Source: Lanius collurio
Taxonomy: Eukaryota > Chordata > Aves > Passeriformes > Laniidae
Reading direction: 5' to 3'
DNA: 64,000 bases
Assembly (NCBI GenBank): GCA_020086605.1
Contig: JACBWW010000004.1
Location: forward strand, 42,052,535 to 42,116,534
Part shown: one piece after another, positions 56,542 through 64,000 of the stretch
How positions within the stretch are numbered: position 1 is the first letter of the stretch
How the letters are laid out: each line of letters begins with the position of its first letter
Notes under the pieces: generated by a model
The model's database searches: none
Told to the model about the DNA's origin: nothing
Seen by the model: only the letters and a program-made list of their open reading frames with translations
Position numbers and translations under genes: made by a program

Positions 56542-58464
56542 TTACTTTAGCTGTAGGCATGAGAGACCTGCTGTTTCTGTGAGGGGGCTTGGAGGGGATT
56601 TGTGTCAGCTGGGAGTGACAACTGTTGGGCATTCCCAGTGTCTTATCAGCTTCATTCCTTAGGCACAAGGCCGTGATTATGATTTGCTTTGTTCCAGGAG
56701 CTACTCTTAGAGGCTAGTCTGCAGTGTCCCAAAAAAAGGCTGAGAGCCTGCCCATTCCTTTGTCACATACCTGCTTCCCTCCCCAACCTCATGGGTATTT
56801 TAGATTCTTCTGGGTCAGAAAGCCAAAATGTCTCAGTTTGGAGGGACATGTAGTACTTTTGTGTGACACTACTCTGGCTTTGTTTGTGTAGAAATTGGTA
56901 ATTGCTTGTGGGGTTTTTCATGCCTTTTAAAAAAATCTGCTGAAGGGTGAGCAAATACCTACATCTGATGGTAGGGTTTATTGTGGAATGACTTAACCTG
57001 TTCTCGTTTAATGTGGTCCCATGGACAGCCTGTACTACAAGATGAGCTATGGTCCAGCAGCACTGGTAAACCAGATTTATAAGGTTGACCTGCTTCAAGT
57101 TTCTGTTGGGAATACTAAAGAGGCAGGGCAGTGAACTTCCCAACTGCTGATCAGCTCTTGGAGTGTTTTCCTTGTCCTGTGGACTGCTGCACTCCAGAAA
57201 AATGCAGCTTCCCACATGCATCAGAGAAGGATCTTGCCTGGAATTGTTGTAGACTGCCAGATGCTACTGAGGAGGGCATGGGGGCTCTCAGAGTGGAAAG
57301 TTTAGTATGCACACACCAGCAAAATCCCTCTGCTCCCAAAGTCAGAGGCTGCTTCATGCTGCATAGCCTCAAGATTTGTTGTCTCTCACAGTAGTCTGTC
57401 CTCTTTAAATGACTTGCTGCTATCTCAGCATCCCATCTGACTTGAAACCTGCTGTGCTGTGGGTCTTGGAGACCTTATGGGTGGTAACTTCCTTGGCACG
57501 TGATTGTATTGGAATCTGTGTGCTTGACTAATAGAGCAGTGAGATGCTGAGAGACAGCAAAAGGAAATCGGGTGTTAATTTATTTGTCTTCCCTGTCATG
57601 CCTGGCTCTATTTTGAGTCTCCTTCAGAGCTTTTTGTGCTCAGGAGAAATTCTGCAACAGGGAATATTTGTCTTCCCCCTTGCCACCTAATGAAGCAAAA
57701 GTAAAGGGACACACTTGCTTTATTGCCAGTGGAAAGGCTGGGGCTAAAAACCCAGGGACAATGGGGGAAGCACTGCCTGAGAAACTTGTGTGGGTTTGTA
57801 ATAAGCTAGAAGGAACTGAACCTACAAATCAGGAAGCTTTCAAAGGGTTAAGTTTGCCTGCTGCTGGTTGAATTCCCATGGGTGGATGGGTGCTCACCTA
57901 CTCTTGGACCCCAACTGTTCCCCTCACTTGGCTGCATTTGCAATCAGCCCCAAATCAGAAATAGTGGGGAGAGTGTCAGCATGCAGGAGTCATTTATCAA
58001 GTGATGGAAAAGTCATTTGTGTGCTGGAGTCCCTTGGCTGCACCAGCTGTCGTGCATGGAGCAGATGGAGAGCTGCAGGAACCCAACACCGCTGCAGATG
58101 GTCCCAAACAGAGCTGTGGCTGCCAGGGGCTGTGGGAGCACTCTCTGCTGTAGTGGCTTTCTTGGGCTTGGGAGGAAGCCTGCTAATCTCCTTCTTGGGG
58201 TGGGAGACAGTGTGGCAGGAGTGCAGCCATGACCTCTGCTGGGCATGCAGCCCTCAGCATCTCCCCTGCCATGAGCATGGACATTCCCAGCATGGCTCAT
58301 TTATGCTGAGGGCTTATGAGTGGGCTGATTCACAGGGCTTTGTGAAAATGGGTGGGAGAAACCCACCTGTAATTGCTAGAGAAGATACAGCTTCTGTATA
58401 GCCTGGGGTATTGCTCATGAGAGGCCAAATGGTATCCATAACCTTGTGTTTTCTTGTCTTGCAG
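56542..58464. other. Right part of the presumed LSP1 3' UTR intron
   Basis: Frames up to 177 codons (57868-58401) occur but show no domain and no splice partners. No other feature is seen. Confidence 0.4.
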
Positions 58465-58693
58465 CTGAGCTTGGTCCTGGCTTGATGCAACCCTCCATGC
58501 CACTATTTCCTCTGCTCCACAGAAGATAATTGAAGGATGTTTCTCTTCTCCTGACTGCTGCTAGTCTGCTTTGGGTACACCCTGACTCTTCTTGGGGTTT
58601 GAGCGATACCCCACACTGCCTCCAGATGGATGAAAGGAACTAGATCAGCTGGCAAAACTTATCCCTGTTTTAACTTTCTATGTGACTCTGGCT

Positions 58694-58729
58694 TTTGTTT
58701 TTTGTTTTTGTTTTTTTTTTTTTTTTTTA
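58694..58729 (+). repeat. T-rich simple repeat
   Basis: A run of T broken by a few G residues (TTTTGTTTTTTGTTTTTG type, then an unbroken T tract). It lies inside the candidate 3' UTR exon. Confidence 0.8.
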
Positions 58730-59857
58730 ATATCTGTCTCTGGTATGGAGATGAGAGGCTGTATCTCTATTCCCTCCCCTTAAGTGTTGGAAGAAAAGGA
58801 TCTGCTGCCCTGCTGAGCAGGCAAGGCTTTTGTTATGTGATTAAAAATTTCTCCTTTTGTGGCCCTTGGTGGCTGGGTGGTGGCAGAGAGGGAGCTCAAC
58901 AGAAATCTGGTAAAAGAATTGGTGTTTGAAAGGAGGGCAGTGGGCAAGTCCTGAGTGTGAGAAGACTGCAAGGAGAGTGTGATGAGAGTGCAAGGACCAC
59001 TTGTCACCCTGTTGGTGCCAGCTGTGGATAGTCTTCCCCTGTTTATGATGCAGCCTCTGTCCCTCTACATCACCTGCTTTGAGGGACTTCCATCTACTGG
59101 TCTCTGTGTACATCAAATTGCATCCAACTTAGTCCTGTTTTTTTATTTTAGTTCTCAGATCATTCTTTAATCACAGTTGTGTACCCATGCCAAAATGTTT
59201 CTGCCACTTTTCTGTCTCAGCAGGGCAATAGCAGCTTTGTTTCAAATAGCTGCTGACTTCCTCTGCCTGTCTAAGATGGATTGGAGGTTTCCTTTCCCAA
59301 GTGAGGAGTGCTGACCCACTGGTATTATCTCTCTTCTCTGGGAAAGTGATTTGCTTATTCTCTAATCTATGGGGTCCAGTGCCACTGACAGAAACACTTC
59401 TAAAAGTCAGATGTGGTCGCATCTTGATAACTTGCCAGCAATGCTTCTGAAGCTGAGCAGACTATCTGGGAAGTGGATGCTGCTCTTGTGCTGGAAACTA
59501 TCTTGGTGAAATGACATCCCAGTGAAGTGTCTGTGGAGATCAAGGCTTGCTGTGAACTTGAGGAAACTGAGTCCCAAGAGTGGCATTTCTGGCCTTGGGC
59601 CTGAGGTTTGCAAATCAGCTTCTAGGGTTGTTTCTGTACTCTCCCATGTCTTCATATGTCATGGTGTTAACATGTCCCCAGCCCCTCTTTAAAGTCTCAT
59701 TCCTACCTTACTCCCATGCCATGCCAATGTAATTTTGCAACTTGTTTCTACCCTCCTGGAGGGAGGGCAGCTTGTTTCTCCTCCTGCATCAGTGTGCTTT
59801 CTGCTTAAAACTTTCTGCCCCCAGATTTTCTCTTTTTTTTTTTTTTGGTAAGCATTT

Positions 59858-59863
59858 AATAAA
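59858..59863 (+). terminator. LSP1: Polyadenylation signal, probably LSP1
   Basis: AATAAA is followed within 30 bases by a GATGTTGTAATGATGG stretch suitable as a downstream element. It is the first good + strand signal after the candidate terminal exon begins. Confidence 0.4.
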
Positions 59864-60240
59864 ATTTGAAGACGATGTTGTAATGATGGCAACTCTGAGA
59901 ATTTTGTTCATGTAGAAGTCTCTGCAGCAAAGCTGTTTTCCAAGACCTTGAAGTTCTCTGCTTGTACGTGAGGTGGAGGAGAAGAAACATCAGTCTGAGT
60001 GACAAGAAGAAAGGGAAAGGGGCTTTCTGTGTACCTGCCCTGTTTAGATCCTTGTTATTTTGCTGAATTTTTCGTTGGGGTAATTGCCTCTAACAGGGGA
60101 AGGGAGTAGTGCTTGGACGCAGCCTGCAGAGACTGCCTGGGGAGTGACCAGCTAGGAGGAGCACAGAGCTTAACTCCCCAGGTAACAGACCTGAGCAACA
60201 TCACAGGCTTCAACCAAGATCACTGGTGATGTCAGCTATT

Positions 60241-60257
60241 AAAAAAAAAAAAAAAAA
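60241..60257 (+). repeat. Poly(A) tract
   Basis: An uninterrupted A run follows GCTATT and is followed by GGGG and a second A run. It has no recognisable retroposon body upstream. Confidence 0.7.
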
Positions 60258-62415
60258 GGGGAAAAAAATTTCCTCTGTATACTGCTAATCCAGCTTTGAT
60301 AAGGTCAGTATAGCTGTCTGTCCTGGAACCCAGCGCACTAATGAGCTGATGATTCCATCTGGAACCATCTACCTTTTTATGGAAAACCTTTATACAGTGG
60401 TGACCTTCCAAGTAATAACACTTTTATGGTGTAGAGATGATGAAGAGTTTCTTCTATCCTAACACTTTACGAAAGTGTAGGTAAGGAAGGAGATAAAAGC
60501 AGTAGTTATATTGGAATTATCTTTTTGCTGAGTGGCACCTTTGTTCTCTCCATCCTGTGCTTCTGGGAGGTGGGAATTCAAGGAGTCCTGTGTTCTTCAA
60601 AGCACTGAGCATTATGGCTCCATTTTCCTCCCTTCAGCCCTTCCTCTGCTGTGCTGGGATTTTCAAGTGAGGCTGGAGCAGGAGCAGTGTGGTGCACAGA
60701 GATGTTCTGGCTTGAGGTGAAAACAGCGCTACTTTGTGTGTAAACTGGTTGCACCAATTTTCAACACAGTTCTGTATCTGGATGGTGGAAATGATGGCTG
60801 AAAACTTCTCCAGTTACTGTTCCTGTCCTCTGCCAGTTTGGAGAGGGCAGAGAAGGCCCCGAAGGCTGTTTGTGTGAGATTCCTTCTCTAAGGAGGGTTA
60901 ATTGGCAGAGTATATTTTCTCCACTTAAAGCCTACAGGGACCTAGATGTGGTTTCAATAAACAAGTGCTGTAATTCAGGATCTGGTCACAACAGAGAAGT
61001 GAGAAGGCTGTGGGAGACCAGAGCTCTCTAGTGGTAGTCAGGAACCAGGAAAAGAACTGTCTTGGAGCAAATGTGTGCAGATCTTTACAAGGTACTTATA
61101 TCTGCCAGGGGAAGTGTTTCCCCAGCTAAATTGGCTTTATGATGTGCTCTTTTTCCTCCCGAAGTAACGTGGTGGGAGTGGCAGTGGGGTTACCAGGATG
61201 GTGAAACCTCCCCAACAAGAAAAAAAGGGATGCTGCAGCCCAGATACGCTGAATGTGCATCTTGGGCAATGCTAAGAGGGGATGAAGGCTCATCTCTTCC
61301 CTCAGCAGGAAACTCTAGGGACTTGTGGCTGATTTTGTGAGTGAAGGAGAGCAGGCTGGTGCCACTCTGCAGCAGTGACTGGCCTGCTGTTAGTAGCTGA
61401 CTGCTTCCTGTCTTTCCTCTGTTCGTTTTTCACAGCTTTGTGGTTTTTGCAGCACTGGCATCTCAGAGGCTTTTGCTATGAGACCTTAGCTTTGTCTTCT
61501 CCTGAGAATGCTGCATTTTGAGCATAATAAGGACAAACTGTCACACAGAGTGAGTCTTGCAGGATTAGTCTTCCCTCAAAGCCTGATGGAGAGGAGTGAT
61601 GCTTTCCTGGTCCCTGTATCTGCTGCCTGCCTGCATCCCCCCTGCTGCCATGCTTCCCCAAATTACCATCCTGCTGGCAGTGTCCAAAAAGAGGGACTGG
61701 GAACCCCTGTGTGGGCTCTCAGTGCTCTGAACTGGGGGCATACCTTGAGGAGTTGCTTCACTACAATTTCTTCTTTACCCATCTTGCCTAGATTATGCAG
61801 AAGGGGAACATCATTTTAGCAGCATTGGCTCTGAAATCTGTGGGGGTTCCAGTGATACTGAAGTGTGCTGCTTGTCTTTCTGTGACAGGCTTCAGGGCTG
61901 CTTTTTCCTCCAGCAGGGTTTAACAGATGATTCTACATGAATGTATGCAAGATGGGATTGAAAAACATGGTCCATGACCATTGCAGTGCCATAAACCAGC
62001 ATTATTTAAACTCGGGGAAACTTAAATAATGGAGAACTCAAGTCTGTTCTGAGTGTTACGTCTTTATGTAACACTTGTTCTGCCTCAAGACTGGGGGCTG
62101 GACTTCATCTGGTTCTCTTTCCAGTTATAAAATAATGATAGGATCATTTTTATGTCCATCCTAATGTACGTGTGTGCATGCTAATTAACAGATCCCTGCC
62201 CAACCCCTGCTTGCAGCTCTGCACTGCACCTCCTCTGCAATGGACACAAGAGTCTAGAGTTTCCAAATGACTTTGTTCCTTGAAATATGTCTGCAGCTTC
62301 TGCTCTTTGAAGGAAAGGTCAGCCTTGGGGACACCTGAGCCTGAATGTCAGAGCTTTGCCTCCTGCCACCACCACCTTTGGGAAGGAAAATAAACAAGCT
62401 CAAAGAGCAGGGTGG

Positions 62416-62439
62416 CTATAAATACTGAGGTGGCAGCTG
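62416..62439 (+). promoter_or_regulatory. MEF2/TATA-like site beside an E-box
   Basis: CTATAAATA (62416-62424) is followed by CAGCTG (62434-62439) and preceded by a GGTGG/CCACC motif. It can be read as a TATA box on the + strand or as a MEF2 site with an E-box. The position between PRR33 and the expected TNNT3 suits a muscle regulatory element. Evidence is motif-only. Confidence 0.3.
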
Positions 62440-62514
62440 AGACGCTGCTGAACACGGTTCTGAGGCTGGTCTGTTGATAATTCCTTGCCAGCTCAAACAC
62501 TTTCCCTGATGGTG

Positions 62515-62517
<3 letters not shown>

Positions 62518-62559
<42 letters not shown>

Positions 62560-62579
62560 TATATATCTGTATATACACA
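62518..62579 (+). repeat. (TA)n(CA)n microsatellite
   Basis: About 16 TA units lead into five CA units, then a shorter degenerate TA/TGTA/CA part ending CACAG. It is a compound dinucleotide repeat, likely length-variable. Confidence 0.9.
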
Positions 62580-64000
62580 GGGTAAGAGGAAAAAAAAATG
62601 TATTTCACATTGACAAAAGTGCATTTGGAGCTAGGATTTACTTCAGAAATGGACCTATTGCACGGATCCTGATGATGAGACAAGACAGGTGATTTCCCTG
62701 AGATTTTGCATGGAGTTCCCTGAGGGTTTTGCAGTGGAATGATTTGATTTAGCTCAGAAATTTTCAGAAAGGAGTTTCATCTCTTCCTCAGAAATAGTGG
62801 TTTAGCAATGCTAAAGGCAGGCATTAAATAAATAGCAAAAAGTGTCATGGACTCGGGCCTTGTGAGAAGGGTGGGAAGAATGGGGAAAGGTTGAGGAAGA
62901 GTAAGGGGAGGATACCATTGGGCTTACACACATTAGCACTTTAAAGCATCAGAGCAGCAAACTGCAAGTATAATTATTCAGTCAGGGGTGCTTGGCTGGG
63001 TAGGTGGGTCTTCCCCAAGGTTGTGGAGTGACTTGTGTTTGCTGTGAGCACCTTGACTGGTCTCCTGCCTTGCTCACCTTCTCTGGGAACACAAAACAGC
63101 AGCTCCAGGCATTGGTCCTGAGTCCCATCCTGTTGCTCAGTCATCATCCTCACTGTCAACCCATCTCACTCAATTAGGTGTAAGTAGGATGAGAATGAGA
63201 CCTAGCCCTTATCTTGGATGGCCAAACCTGATCCCTTATCTTTGGAGAGACATCGAGCCTAGATCGAGGGTGTCCAAGCAGGATCTCCTGAATCCCACAG
63301 GGACTGTGCCTTAGGGGTCTAAAGCAGATGCAGCAAGGGCATGTCCCAGAGCAAACAAATGAGTGATGGAGGAACAGTCTACCACAAAAATCAGAAATCA
63401 GTATTAACTGAAAAAAACAAGAACTGCATTACTTACTGATGTGTAATTTGTTTCCATCTGAAATCATTTGCATGTTGGGTGCATCATGTTACTCAGTCTG
63501 GTTTGCAAAATTAACAGGGGGTTGTTCATTTGAGATCGTGTCAGCTGCTGGTTTCTTGTGACTTCTAGAGCCCTGTAGGTAAATTCAAAACATCAGATGG
63601 AAAAGTGTTTACAATAGCCACTAACTACAAGAGGTTTCTCAAAAATAAATAAAGGGACTTTTTAAAAGCATGAAAAGTTCCATCACCTAAAATTAGCGTG
63701 AAGAAGGGCTATCGAGTAACACCGTTGCGTGCTCCCAGCTTTGGCCCTGCAAAGTTTGGCATCTCAAGTACCAGGGAGGTGAAGGGCAGAGGATGGTGAT
63801 GTTGCCAGGACAGCTATTCTAGCAGAGTAGCTCCAGGCAATGAAACCAGTTGGAGACTTTTCAAGTTGGCTGATAAGATTTACTGTTTTGCAGAAGTCAG
63901 GGTTGCAAAATGCAAATTTGGAGCTGTGCTTTGATTATTACCTTCCCGAGAGAGGAAGGGAGCAAACTCTGGCTCTGTCTTTGCTTGTTCCTGGCGAAGG

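Larger units (their letters stand above)
58465..59880 (+). other. LSP1: Candidate LSP1 terminal 3' UTR exon
   Basis: A strong acceptor (TGTTTTCTTGTCTTGCAG) ends at 58464. The following 1.4 kb has no coding frame and ends with AATAAA at 59858-59863 followed by a GT-rich stretch. Joined to the donor at 48822 it would supply the missing LSP1 3' UTR and poly(A) signal. It contains a long T tract (58694-58729) and another at 59832-59846. The linkage is inferred only from splice and poly(A) signals. Confidence 0.4.
59881..64000. other. Right-edge region, no gene read
   Basis: No coding exon with recognisable product was found. It holds an A run (60241-60257), the element at 62416 and the TA/CA microsatellite at 62518. 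By synteny TNNT3 should begin to the right. A first non-coding exon of it inside this stretch cannot be excluded. Confidence 0.45.

Noticed and set aside
1..64000. Prokaryotic-type systems, CRISPR arrays, operons and tRNA genes
   Set aside because: The sequence is plainly vertebrate with intron-containing genes. No direct-repeat array or cloverleaf-forming sequence was noticed.

Overview
The window is vertebrate nuclear DNA, almost certainly from a bird. It holds large multi-exon genes with GT-AG introns and long non-coding stretches. Two repeat copies have the typical 3' end of the avian CR1 LINE, and the troponin I sequence is of the fast skeletal type. No prokaryotic, viral, tRNA, rRNA or CRISPR feature was seen.

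Layout, left to right. (1) 1-5250 is mostly empty. It contains a decayed dual-specificity-phosphatase-like pseudogene (2068-2580) and one unassigned open stretch (about 811-1089). (2) 5259-10835 is TNNI2, fast skeletal troponin I, on the + strand. It has a TATA-type promoter, a non-coding first exon, a cluster of E-boxes and MEF2-like sites in intron 1, seven coding exons giving 183 aa, and a poly(A) signal. (3) 11614-48796, and probably on to about 59880, is LSP1 on the + strand. It has two alternative first exons: an acidic leukocyte-type exon at 11614 and an S37-type exon at 23404 inside a GC-rich promoter region. Both end in the same phase and fit the same second exon at 36096. The common exons encode the acidic N-terminal half and the conserved caldesmon-like C-terminal half. 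One symmetrical exon at 44944 looks like an optional cassette. The splice donor just after the stop codon suggests that the 3' UTR continues in an exon at about 58465. (4) 52818-54422 is PRR33 on the - strand, a proline-rich single-coding-exon gene. It would lie nested and antisense inside the proposed LSP1 3' UTR intron. (5) 56040-56541 is a CR1 fragment, and 59880-64000 is gene-free apart from a microsatellite and a MEF2/TATA-like element near 62416.

The order and orientation TNNI2(+), LSP1(+), PRR33(-) match the human 11p15.5 block, so TNNT3 is expected just beyond the right edge. TNNI2 belongs to the thin-filament calcium switch of fast muscle. LSP1 is an F-actin-binding cytoskeletal protein of leukocytes and mesenchymal cells. 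The function of PRR33 is not established. All exon calls come from reading splice signals, phase and protein similarity by eye; no alignment or transcript data were available.
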